A DNA stretch of 64,000 nt, from assembly GCF_036324505.1 (NCBI RefSeq), contig NC_086360.1, forward strand, positions 19,646,261-19,710,260, written 5' to 3'. The notes below the pieces were generated by a model. The model had not been told where the DNA came from. It made no database searches and saw only the letters and a list, made by a program, of their open reading frames with translations. Positions 41,181-55,545 of the stretch are shown here, one piece after another (positions within the stretch are counted from its first letter, which is position 1; every line of letters begins with the position of its first letter). The position numbers were made by a program, and so were the translations under genes. Source of the stretch: Eleginops maclovinus (Eukaryota; Chordata; Actinopteri; Perciformes; Eleginopidae).

Positions 41181-43953
41181 TAAGGTGCTGTATGCTCCAG
41201 CAGTTGCATGGGTCAATCCTCATCAAGACGTTTAATGAGTGCTTTAATGACTCAATGTGCAGATGAGCTGAGAGGATAAGGTTGTGGACTGGATGTGACC
41301 AGTTTTTGGGATCATGGTACACATCTTATGACACATCTTTGCTTCTTAAAGTTTTATTAAAATTGATGTGATGCATTGTTAGGATGCATAAACGTTTATG
41401 TTGGTTAGTAGCGTGCATTGACTGCAACGATGGTGGCTATCATGCACAACTTCCCCATTTGCTCATTAATGTGCCACTTGCAGTATTTAAATGATTTTCA
41501 CTTGGAAATGAGATTGCATAAATACATTGTGGAAAGACATGTTTTTTAATCAAGATTAAGATCTTTCAAGCGTGCTTTATTAAGTAAAATACTGGCGGCC
41601 TTGCCTACTTAATGCAATGTTTAAAGAAAGAGCTGTATATTTTAGGTTTTATTTTATCATAATAAACATGGGCACCATAGATTATTTTTGAGTGGATCTT
41701 ACATACATGCTGTCGGAAACACTCACTGGAGCACTGAGACGTGATATATCAAATTTGCTATTTAGTCAGGTTCAAGTCATCTTTTATTATAAAGCCCTTT
41801 AAAACGATAAAGTGTACATTCCTGACTCTTTTTTGAAGGTTAATGTTTTCAAAAACAACATGCTTGGAGAGCCGCAGAAATGCTGCAGAGGTCAGAAAGT
41901 ATTGAGAGATTGTTGACAATAACATTATTTATTCATGTTTCCGAAAAATAAGTCTTTATACTGCTGTAAATATATGCTGATGAGTGCAGATAATGTATGA
42001 ATGTGTTATATGAGCATGTTTTATTCATTTTTGTGCTGGTTTTGAAATTCAAATGCTTATTTTAGATGTCATGTACAGAAGAAAAAGTATTAAAAAAAAT
42101 ATTAATATCAAAATACAACCATATACAACAAACGCATAAATTAAAAACATGGTCAGTTAGTAGTTTATGCTGTGCATTCATTTTAGAATAAATCAGATAA
42201 ATAACTATAATCTGTTTAAAATGTTTAAAAATATCTTTCTAGTTTAACCAAGCAAGGCAATTTGCTATGACAACACTCATTGCACATGACAACATAAGTT
42301 ATCTAAACGTTATGATGGTTGCATTAATATCAGAGGGCATGAATATTGCAGCAATATATTTTGAACAAAAACAACAAAATTCCCAAAAATATAAAAATCA
42401 TGCTAATTAAACCCAAATTAAAACATTCACTAGACACCCAGCAGTGATGAATGGTATTATTTTGAGAGCAAATGGGGCACAAAAGTCAACAATGAAATTC
42501 TCATCAGCTAGCCGATAATTAATTAGTTTGCTTTTCTAGCCGCAGTAATCACGCTGATCTGCGGAAACTAACTTCTGTGTTTCCACCATGCCGAAGGTGT
42601 TTTATAGTCAAACCCCTATTCATAAATGTCAAGAGTTAAAGATTGGACCAGGGAGCTACAGAGCAATCATTACTTCAGCTGATTAGTGCGCTATTGAACT
42701 GGATGTAAATGCAGCATTGAATTTTGGAGTAGTGATTGTATTATAGAGGAGAAACTTTTCTCACTCTGGCTTGTTGTTCTGAAGCAAAAAGGAGGATGAT
42801 CACTGTTATCAGACCCTCGCAGGCACTCTCTTATGTTCAGCTTTTAAACTGATCAATATTTAAACTGGGTTCTGCTCTCACAGAAAAAAAGCTTGAAAAC
42901 CGCAAGCGGCAATTTAAATCAGCAGGTAGTTCTTTAACAACAATAGTAGGTCTTTGAATGGGTCGCACGTACAGGACTTCAAAATTGTTCCGTTGTTTAA
43001 CTGAAAATGTGTCAACAAGTCACAGTGTCACTGTCCCCCAGGCTAAAATGAGCAATGCATTGTGAATGGAGCTATGACCAATATGTTTCATCCTCAAGCC
43101 AAAAAATGTCAAACAGCGTTGTCGTGACTCTTCTTTCAGATGTGATATACATCCACTTCTGCCGATGGATATTTGCTCTAATTAGCAAACAAGCCCCACT
43201 AAAAATGCTTTCTTATTATTTATGAAATACCGTCAGCTGTGCCATGCTGATGCTGATGTTACCACAGCTCTTTGGCTGCCAGTAGGAGTCGATTAAATGC
43301 CACAGATTACTCAATGCCACTTTACAAACAACTGTATAAGAATCTGCTGCACACAAACCCGAAAGTGCCCTGTTGGGAAAAATCCCAGCAGCTATAAGGT
43401 TGAAGTTGTTAAAGGCAGTCAAACCTCCAACAGCAAACGCAGTGCTCATTCATTCCACTGTAACTTTTTTTCCTGCCCTTTAACAGCTTTCACTGTGGAG
43501 TCTCTGCGGTAATAAAGATGGGTTTGGTACATTTTTATCTTTATTAGGGTGTTTCGGAGCACCGTGGCACTGTATGCCTCGGCTGCTCTAATGCTGCGAT
43601 CATTCATGCAGTAGCAGAGAAGCCCACAGCATTGAGCCTTAGGGGCTTCTGTCAAAAAGAGTCCCAATGCAGGAAAAAATTAATAAGAGCAATATATTAC
43701 AGCCGTTTATAAAGGCACTGTTTACGGTTCTCCTGTATGGTGAATTGACAGCATTATGAAAATTGCCTGATTATCACAATGTCATTTTGTTTTCCTAAGT
43801 TATTAAATTAATATGACATATTGATTTTTTTCCGGTGATTAAATATTACACAACAATTATTATTGCTATTTTTTGTTTCAGTTTCTCAAGTCATTTGCCT
43901 CTCAGTCACATGGCAGCTGTCAAATCGATAGACTGTCTTTAAAAGGAGAGCTT

Positions 43954-43955
<2 letters not shown>

Positions 43956-44025
<70 letters not shown>

Positions 44026-44033
44026 ATTTGATT

Positions 44034-44129
<96 letters not shown>
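43956..44129. repeat. Compound (GT)n microsatellite
   Basis: Two GT arrays, 43956-44024 and 44035-44129, separated by the 10-bp spacer CATTTGATTG. Confidence 0.97.
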
Positions 44130-44131
<2 letters not shown>

Positions 44132-45286
44132 GAGGTTATCAAGCAGGGGAAATTTCTTTTCACAGAACTGAATGACTTTCCTTTTTAAAGTGTATCCTCC
44201 ACGGATGCTGCCTCACTCTCTGTATCATAGGAACCATAGTGGTGTTTTATTACAAAGGAAACTACAGCATGACTAGCAGGGCTGCTTATAAATCTTATAC
44301 ATTTAATTGTTGTTGGCTTTTGGTAGATTTCCCCCGCGTGGGAAACAGAACTAAGGAAGAATCAGGGGAAATAAATCAAAGAAATAACGAAAACATCTCT
44401 AAAGAAAGCACTGTGTTGCTGTTACATCATACAGTGTGCATGTAAAGCAAGATACCTACATTCTCAACATGTGGCCAGAAGATACATAACAATGATTTAA
44501 GGCCCTGCATGTGGAAGACATTTTGTCAAAGGGAAGTATAATTGTAGCTATAAAAGGTCAAGCTGTTAACTGGCTTTGTGCTTCAAATTATCTCCTGATG
44601 TTAAGCAAACCAAAACTGCAATGGGATCACTTAATATGGATGAGAAAGTAAAATATAAATCATACAACCTTTCCTTTTCTGGTTCTTATAATGGCACTGA
44701 CATTGTACAGTATAGGCATGTATTTTTTGGGTGCTAAACCTTGAGTATCAGCATCATGAGTGGTGGAAGTCTCTTTCTTTACAAAATGCAGGGCAATTCC
44801 TCATTAAGCATCCTTGGAGCGTTTACGTCTCAAGTTAGCGATGAACTGGAAAGTGACTAAACTAAATTATTTTCCTGGGAGTGGCTTTATACAGCACACT
44901 TAAAAGTCTTTCTGCTTTCTCACCACTAACAACGCTTTCAGACTGACAGAAAAAGCAGCAAGGAGACATTTTTTTTATCCTCTGAAGGTCCACTGGGACA
45001 CGTAACAAAAGCATTAGCATTCAAATGAATTTTACAGGTGACATACCATGCACAAAAGGTGGAGTGACAAAGAAATCCTGTTTTGGAGCACAGGAGACGG
45101 GACAACTTTTCTCCCAAACGGTGCCAACTGTATTTGAATAGTTTCATACATCACTGACTCCAATTTCAGACAACGTTAATCAGTTGAATTTGACAGCCCG
45201 GAACTCATTATTTTGACTATCTAGCTTAAAGGTGCTACAGGTTGGATACTTAAATTCTTATTATGATGCTACTAGTTGTTACGAAA

Positions 45287-45322
45287 AAAGAAAGAAAGAC
45301 AGAAAGAAAGAAAGAAAGAAAG
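45287..45322. repeat. (GAAA)n-like tetranucleotide run
   Basis: A short purine-rich run of GAAA units with one GACA variant. Confidence 0.85.
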
Positions 45323-45551
45323 TAGGAAGGAGGCATATTTCTGTCTGCTGAACACTAACTTTGGACCTCTCTGGCTCGATCATCCTTGAAGAAATCCCTT
45401 CTAGCTAATGCCAGGCTGGTATTCACAAATACAATAGGGAGTGCAATGATGAGATATGCTCATGGAAAGGAGCTATAAGCATTTATTGAACTTAGCAGCA
45501 CATTAGCACAATTGATTTGCTGATAGTTTGCAAAAAACCTTTGCTTGGAGG

Positions 45552-46755
45552 AATTGTTCAACACTTCGGGAAATATGCTTATTTGTTTTCTAGCAGAGAC
45601 TAAGATGGTTGATATCTTTAATCAACACAAATGGAATCTAAAGCCTTAGCTGTTAGCTTAGCATACATTTTGAAACCAGGGGAAATAGCTAGCCTTGCTC
45701 TAAACAAAGGCAACACTTGACTTCCAGCAAAACAAACAACAATAAAAACTAAATTACAAGCAATAGTCCCAAAAAGTCTTCTCCCCTATTTGATCTTTTG
45801 AGTCTGATCTGACTATTAATCAATCTTTGTATTGATGGGAAAATGTCAGATTTGACTTAGAATTGCTTGGTTTCTTAAATAATAGATGCCATGGCATTTT
45901 ATGACTTGGCTTAGTTGAATACTGGATTGAGATTGGTCAATTTGAACATTTCAGAGGGAGATTAATACTCAAAAACACACCGCTGCTTAGCAAGATAATG
46001 ACTGTTGCTTAGGACGATCAAGGGAGAAAAGGAAAGAGGTTTAAAAAGACAAAGCACTGGACGTCAGAGAAATCAACAGAAGAAAGCAGACAGGAAGTAA
46101 ACACTTACGGGAACAAGGTATGAGCTCTGACATTGTTTAAGGACTTGTAAGAATATGTGAACAGACTTAAACAGTTGCAGTCAACTTATCAGAGCTGCAT
46201 TTCATTTTAATTTAAGTCGTTTGTTGTCGCAGTTCCAGATATTGGTCACCACCCTGCGCATGTCAGGTTCCATGATTTTTTTCATTAATGACCACCTCGC
46301 TGCACATTATCCCTTACTCACCAAGATATCAAATGGTGCCGTTTATTTAAAAAACAAAATGTGTGCTATTAATCAATCACCTAAGTGTGCATAATAAATC
46401 ACCATAAAGACAAAGTCTGCAGGAGCATTGCGGTTTCCAGGCAACTAGCAGATAATTGAGGAAGTAATGGATCCTGGCTACAAAATATTCCAGTATATAA
46501 GTCATCATTAACATTGTACCTTCACCTTTTTATGATTTGGATTTTGTACAGATTTACGCAAGGCAGATTTAAAATAAGCATATTAAGTTTTGATTTGAGT
46601 TGCACAGCCAGGATAGCTGTTTCATCTCTGTATGCTAAGATAAGCTAACTAGTTGCCGACTTTAGTGTTATATTTACTGGACTGGATGAGAGTAATGTTG
46701 ATCTTCTCATCCAGCAAGAAAGCAAATAAGTCTATTTTCCAAAATGTCCAACTAT
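45552..46755. mobile_element. Palindromic MITE apparently split by extra sequence
   Basis: The left end (ATTGTTCAACACTTCGGGAA...CTTATTTG) and the right end (CAAATAAGTCTATTTTCC...GTCCAACTAT) are imperfect inverted repeats. Both resemble the two ends of a common teleost palindromic repeat related to the one at 19419-19882. Typical copies are about 0.5 kb; here the ends lie 1.2 kb apart, so roughly 0.7-0.8 kb between about 45730 and 46590 may be a later insertion. The insertion's own ends were not resolved. Confidence 0.5.
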
Positions 46756-49410
46756 TACATACTCACCTCACAAATGGAAATCAGGTCACCAGATAAAAAG
46801 AAATACATGTATGACAAGTACATCTAAATTACATGCCTACAATCAAAAGGCTTAAGAAGTTACCCTTCACAGTGAGTGTTTACAGGAAGTGCAGAGAAAA
46901 CACCATATTTCTGGATGTTTCCAGGCAAGATATCTCTGATTCTGGTTTTGGCCTCTTGATGAGCTGGAGTACCTTATGGAACAGTATACCTCGATTAACT
47001 CAAAAGCACATTTTTCATAGCTTGGAGCCTATAGGCTTTTTTTTTTTTTTCTTAAGATTTTGTCAATGGAGTGTAATCCTATTCTTGCATTGTGCTACTA
47101 CATCAATACTGTGCACTCCCACAATCCTTCATCCGAACAAATACCCCCAGTAATGATCTGCAAGATACCGACCACAGCTCTCTAATCAGCAATCTTTTCA
47201 CAGCCACACAAAACCAAAACATTTCAAAACACGGGGAATTGTTTTTCATCAGTCACTATATGACAAATCAAACACTAATTACAATATCTGCCAAAATTAG
47301 ATCAACAAATCATTAGTTCTGTTCATATTACATTTTTTGTATGCCCTGGCATATTTTCCCATTGGCCCTGAGAGGAAATTCATCATATATGCATGTGTTG
47401 GAAACTAAATATATGGATATAAATTATGTTGGCAGCGTGCCTCCATGCCTGCCTAGAGGAGAGAGAAAGCCTGAGTCATGTTTAGAAAGTGAATTATAGG
47501 AGATCATAAATCCTTATCTAAAGAACCTTTGACCAGTCTAACTTTCAACATACTCCGCACAGATGTGTAAACAGGCTAATGGTTGATCAATAGAAGGAGG
47601 ATTCAGATGTATTTACTTCACAACATGTCTGAGAAAACGAGGGAATGACTGTAGTAGATGAGTGTCTTTTGATTCGACTCACATAACTTTTACATCATCG
47701 CACCGGCACTGCTTAATCCTGCCTTCATGCTTTTACACATGGACATATGTCCCCCTGGTGCAGGTTAATTTACTCTCCTGCAGTGAGCAAACTGGTGAAA
47801 AAATAATTAATGAGCAAGGGGAGAAGGAAAGAGTGGACAAGAAAAAGACATACTAAAGTGGTTGATATCTCTGTAATAGGAGAACTGCCTTGACCCGTAA
47901 CACCCACTGTCCCTCAGCAGCCACCCTCTATTCTCCCAATCCTTTCACAACCCAAGAGCAATATTTCAGAACTGACTGAGAATATATAAAAGAGTGATTT
48001 CTAATCAGTTTTAGGACAGTTTTCACGGACAGTACAATTGTTTGGCCTCCTTTACAAAGAATGGCATCCCTGTCTAAGGCACCACTTGCACTAAAATCAC
48101 ACAGGTTTACCAGAAAGGCGAGAGTATTAAACAGCCTTTTTTTTTTACTGCATTTATGTCCCAGAGAATGACATGGCCTTTTGTTTGAGATGTGTAATCC
48201 AAATAAAATCAATACCGTTGTCAATACTGTCGAGCCAGGAGAGGATAGAAGAGAAGACAGGCAGAAAGCAAGATACGTGATGGAAAATATGTCAGCTCCT
48301 CTAGCATGCAGCTGCAAACCCAATGAATTGTATAACATCAAAAGCACAATGCATGGATTTAGAGAAGGGGTTCTTTTCCCCCCCATGTGATGCACCAGTT
48401 GTCGATATTCTCACAACACATAATTTCTTTCATCACTTGTCAAGTTTTTCTTTTAATTACAGTCATTATCACATAAAATGCCAAGTACCCACAACGTTAT
48501 GTTTTACACAAACAATGCATAATCATAATGAAAGGAATAATCAACACAAAATCTTTATGAAAATCAAAACAGTTATCTTTGACAAACCAGGGCCTTCATT
48601 GGACTTGACACATTTTTACAGTTTCGAAAACATAGGTCCTGAGATTAGACTTGAATATAGTAAGTTTGTTTGGTGTTTATTCACCACAATGACCAAAATG
48701 CAACTTTGTCCTCGAATACAAATTATCATTAAATAAGAGAATGGAGGATCTCAGGTGAGGAGAATTAATTCATGCAAAAGATCTCAGGACGGGATGTCTC
48801 CATGATTGTTCCTCCACTTCTTCGGGTATTGCTGCTTTTAGTTGCTGCACTGGTATGCCAAATGTACAGTAGTTTAGCTGGAGAATAGCATTGTGTGAGA
48901 ATAAGGTGCAACACTGTACCAACCAAATTAATAAACCAGAAGACTATCATCCCAATAACATACTCACACTTTGACTCAAAGGGACACATCCTAAATGCTT
49001 TACAAGCTACATAAAAATAAAAATAAACTAGCAAGTAAAAAGTGGCTTTGTTGGTTGGTATCTTCCAATTGTGATAAAGTTTGACATGGAATAAGGTCAG
49101 TCTTTCTACAGGTCTGCTTTCTACTGTGGCACAGCTCCAGGCGTTGAGTTGGATCGTAGGCAGCTAACCTGTCTGACCCCACCACTGTTCTCGTGTCAGT
49201 CAGAGTGATAATTAGCTCCAAATATATCCCTCTGTAAGTCTTCCTTTTATGTGCACATAATGATATTGTACTACGCCCCCAAGTACTTCCTTCATAGCTG
49301 CAGAATCTATCATCTCAAATTAGAGATAAATGCACTTAATCTAGTGGAAAAAGCATTTTCCCCTCTGCACAGCAATTGCACTTTTAGTCTCGTAAGGTGG
49401 ACTTGGCAGC

Positions 49411-51409
<1,999 letters not shown>

Positions 51410-51589
51410 CGTTAGTGGGGAAAGGAGTAATCCTCTGAAATAAAGAGCACATTAAACTGCTCTCAGATGAGAAACCCGCCGTTCACGCAGCCTCAGAGAC
51501 GATCAACATACCGAGTATCACTTATGTCTTCAATTAAAGGAGAAAATAAAATATATGCAAGTTTTTCCGCAGCGGTGTAAACCCCCTAA

Positions 51590-51790
51590 TGTGTGTATGA
51601 GGCGCGGAAACAGGACGCCCTCACTCGGGTCGTAGTTGGAGTCGCCTCTCGTTATAGCACAGCCTGCTGTGTGCGCAATAACCCATTTGAGCGCCAACTA
51701 AACCCCACTTCATGCAGCCTCTCTCCCTCTCTCTCCCCCCTCCCTCTCTCCCTCTGCTTGTGTCTGTTTCTCCCCTCTCAGATGCGTAGG
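51590..51790 (-). promoter_or_regulatory. Probable 5' flank/promoter region of the LRRTM4-like gene
   Basis: Upstream of the first coding exon. It has a locally CpG-richer stretch (about 51595-51660, with gaggcgcgg, ctcgggtcg, gtcgcctctcg) and a long pyrimidine tract on the plus strand (about 51715-51780), a GA tract on the gene strand. CpG and GA tracts near starts are common, but no core promoter element was identified. Confidence 0.3.
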
Positions 51791-52666
51791 CGTCCATAAG
51801 CACACATATAAGCCTATCATAAACATACAGTATACCCACCAGGCATGTTAAGCTATAGTATTTATTGTATACCTAAATGAGTTCGTTGTAATGTTTTTCT
51901 TTCATTAATTGGCTATATATTTTATTTAAAATAAATATTCAAAAATATGAATACTGTAGGCTATATAGGTTAAGCTATATTTACCTTGCTCAATGTGGGG
52001 GCTCTTTGACTTCTAAAAATACATTTAAAAGAAAAAATGTGGTTTTCAGAGTATAGCTGTTAGAAAAATATTTAAACACAAATCTAATCTAATTGAAAAG
52101 TATATTATCCAATAGTATAAAGATGGCATCAGCCACATAACACGCTGCTGACCATGATGATGAAATACAATTTCCTTGATCAAAATCAACCGTTCATTCA
52201 TCAGCACTAACGGGAAATAACAGGAAGCTGAGTAATGAGGATTTCGGGTCCCCATCAGCTGCTTGTTAAAATCATAATTATGTGATGAATTAAGTGTGAT
52301 GTTGACTCACAGCATCCGTCCACACACTCTCAGGCAGCAGAGGGAGTGTGTAGATAAACAGTTAACACCTCCTGGTGTGTAGGGATGCTGCTGAAGAGGT
52401 GTCAACAGACAGGAAGAAGAAAAACACGAAGTAGGATGATAAAAGAGGACACCTGTACTTCTGTTGTCATTGTCATACTCATTGTTCACACTTTTCTAAT
52501 GCTGATTTGCATTGAAACTCATGACTTTGGACACAACAGTGAGGAAACACCATTATAGAGACTTTGAGAGTCTGAGTTGTAATGTGTGGTAACAGCAGCC
52601 CCTTGTGCACACACAAAGAAGTGTCCTGTTTCAAGAGCTGTTGTAGTTGATGTACAAATACATACA

Positions 52667-52670
<4 letters not shown>

Positions 52671-52738
<68 letters not shown>

Positions 52739-52757
52739 AGGGAGAGAGAGAGAGAGA
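52671..52757. repeat. (AG)n microsatellite
   Basis: An AG array to 52733, then AATGAG and a second short AG run to 52757. Confidence 0.95.
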
Positions 52758-55069
52758 TAAACACACACATGACTTGGGGTTATAAGAAACAAGCTAATGA
52801 ACTCATATCATGTTTGTCTGGGAGAGTGATAATATTCCTGCTCAAACTAAATTTTCTGTAATGCCTGTTTACTGCGTTAAGAAAAAATGTATTCATGAAA
52901 TCAGGTCCGTGAACTCCACAGCAGGGGTTTAATGTAACACAATTTCTAAATGAATGTCAAACAAAATCGGCTCTTCAAAGGGTACACTGACTCGCATCAA
53001 GAAATGTGCACCTGAAGTGTGGGAAAATGTTCAGCACAGTGACAATAAGCTGCAGAGTGAGGCTGAAAAACACTGTGAGAATGCATTAGTGTGACATTTT
53101 TCTGGTATTTGACAATTGTTTGATATGTATTTGTGTTTCCATCAGACAAGGAGCAAAGAGTTAATCTGAGTGTTTAGAAACCCTCTTTAAGAAAGATATG
53201 AGGTGATTTTCAGAATATCCCCCGCCGCTCATGCAAACACAGAAATCTCAGTCACTCAGATTCTGGGGCTTCATTAAAATTTTATTTGCACATAAAAAAC
53301 AAACATGGTCGGAATATTCTGTCCAGCATTTTGTCAACAAGCAACAGACATAACAATTCTGATGCCTGAATGATGGATGAAAAATAAAAGGTAAATACAT
53401 GGAGTTAGTAAGTAAGGATGCATACATGATTACAAACAATGTTGTGCTTTATATAGCACTAGCTAGATTTTTTTGTGAAGGAACCACTTTCTTAATCTTG
53501 ATTGATAATCTTTAAGAGTCATTACAGACTCAATAACCCCGCAAATACAAATACTTGACAAATTCTATTGTAAATGAAGAGGAACCGCTCTAAAAAGCAG
53601 CTGATTATTTGAGTTGAACTAATCAAAATGTAAGTGCTGAACATGTGATTGTCTGAAGCATTATAATTGTGTGTTTACACTCAATACATACCCTGCAGTG
53701 TTTAAACATGCACTCTGTAAACTGTGAAAATGCATCAGGGCTCACTTCCTGATCCCTGCAGTCATTGACACTTTAAAAAAAGAGTGTGCAGTTTTGTCTG
53801 TCATTATTTTTTGTGACTGTGCCATTGTGAATGTTGCTGTCTGCTGTCTTGGGAATAATAGTCTACAGTCTTATGGGGACAGAGCCTTCAGACCAAATGA
53901 TCGATAGAACCATGTTACATTTCCTCATGTCCTGTTTAAACACAAAAGGGTTTCTGTGTGTCTTTATGTTACATTATGTTTTATTGTTAAATTTGGTCTG
54001 TACTGTCACCACCCTCTGCATATACAGTGAATACCAAAAGGAAGATAATGTGGTTTTGGCACTTGAAAACTTAACATGAGAAAAAAGGTGTGTTGTAAAA
54101 ACAGGATGATGAGCAAGAGCTGGCAAAAAGGGGGCATTCATTAACAAAACGTTTCCTTAAATGAAGGGAGAAAAGGGAAACCTAGAGATCAGTTAAAGTA
54201 AAATAAAGTAAAACAAAATGTAATTAAATAAAAACAGCAGCCTTCCTCTCTTACCCCTCACACATTTTCTGTATTTCATTTCAGCCTTCAACACTTAATT
54301 ATAGATACTATATATATATATATTTATTGTTAAATATTCTAGCACAATGCATATATTTCTAACTCAGATATAAGTGATTGCTGACATATCAATCTATCTC
54401 TTGGCACCCATATGAATGAGCATACAATACACACTGTATATATTTGTTTCATTAACTACATAATTATCCAACCCATCTCAACAGTGCCAACCCTCTCTGC
54501 TAAGGGACATAATCATGGAAACCTGTTTGCATTTTACTTCATCAATTCATACAAACTGTAATTTAAAATGCAAACATTTGATTGGAAATAATAACTGAAC
54601 AGACACAAAACACTGATCACTGAATAAAACAGGGCCAAGTGCAAAATGAGAAAGTGGAACATTTTCCAGGTTCTAAATAAATGTAAAAAATGTTACCTGT
54701 TTCACCGTAACTTGTTTTTTTAGTTTTAGAGAAGAGCCGTTATAGGCACAACTGGGAACACTTTTTGATAAAGAAATCTCTTTGCCCTGTGGTACAGTGC
54801 TGTGCCATAGTGATGCATTATGAATGAGGAAATGTCCAACTGAAAATAAAATAAACAGAGTTGCAAAAAAAAATGAACCTTTACATTTGTGATGCATGCA
54901 GGAGAACGCTCATTTGGAAGGAACTATCAAGTGGCTTCTTGACGCAGGATATGAATGCAGAAGCCCATTATCATCATCTCTATAATGCATTACCAGCTGA
55001 TCCTCACGGGGTTCTTCACAGAACTGTGTTTTCTTATGCATGAGAGCACTATTTGAAAAGTTAAACCTG

Positions 55070-55545
55070 CTCTAACCTACTTTTATCGGTTAACCTAGTT
55101 TAACTTTGTTCACCTTTGTTTAACCTGTGCTACATTTAACCTGTTTTTAATTTGGTTTACCTGTGTTTTACCTGTGCTAGGTGCAACCTGGGAGGCTGAG
55201 GCGCAGTGAGATGGTGCACTGATCTTCAGGGGAGAGCAGGTTTGAGTCCCACTGTCAGCATGTCGTTGTGTGCCTGGGCAAGACACTTCACCCCAAATGG
55301 CTCCTGTGGGGATTGTCCACTGTATTCAATGTATCCATGTCGCTTTGGATAAAAGTGTCCAACGAATGACATGTAATGTAACCTGGTTTGACTTAGTCTA
55401 TCTGTGTTTAATTTGGTTTACCTGTGTTTGAACCTGTAGTTAACTTGGTTTAATCCGGTTTACTCTATGCTTAATCTTGTTTATCTGTTGAATTTGTGTT
55501 TAACATAGTTTAACCTGTGTTTAACCATGTTTCTCTAATTAAATG
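55070..55545. repeat. Degenerate TTAACCTG-type tandem array, split by a SINE
   Basis: Both sides of the SINE carry many imperfect copies of a 10-14 bp unit such as 'tttaacctgtg' or 'tttggtttacctgtg'. The left arm spans about 55070-55184 and the right arm about 55387-55545. Period and unit vary, which suggests an old diverged minisatellite. Confidence 0.75.
55192..55379 (+). mobile_element. tRNA-derived SINE
   Basis: The head resembles a tRNA, with a B-box-like GGTTTGAGTCCC. It is followed by the conserved body 'gtgcctgggcaagacacttcacccc', 'ctcctgtggggattgtcc', and the tail 'tttggataaaagtgtccaacgaatgacatgtaatgt' shared by many fish SINEs and partner LINEs. The direct repeat AACCTGG flanks it (55185-55191 and 55380-55386). 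Confidence 0.85.

Noticed and set aside
47928..48395. 155-codon minus-strand frame
   Set aside because: No recognisable domain, no splice context, and overlapping frames on the other strand.
53831..54079. 82-codon hydrophobic frame
   Set aside because: It looks membrane-like because of T-rich codons; no family motif or supporting context.
55192..55379. tRNA gene
   Set aside because: The tRNA-like head is diverged and joined to a SINE body and tail with target duplications.
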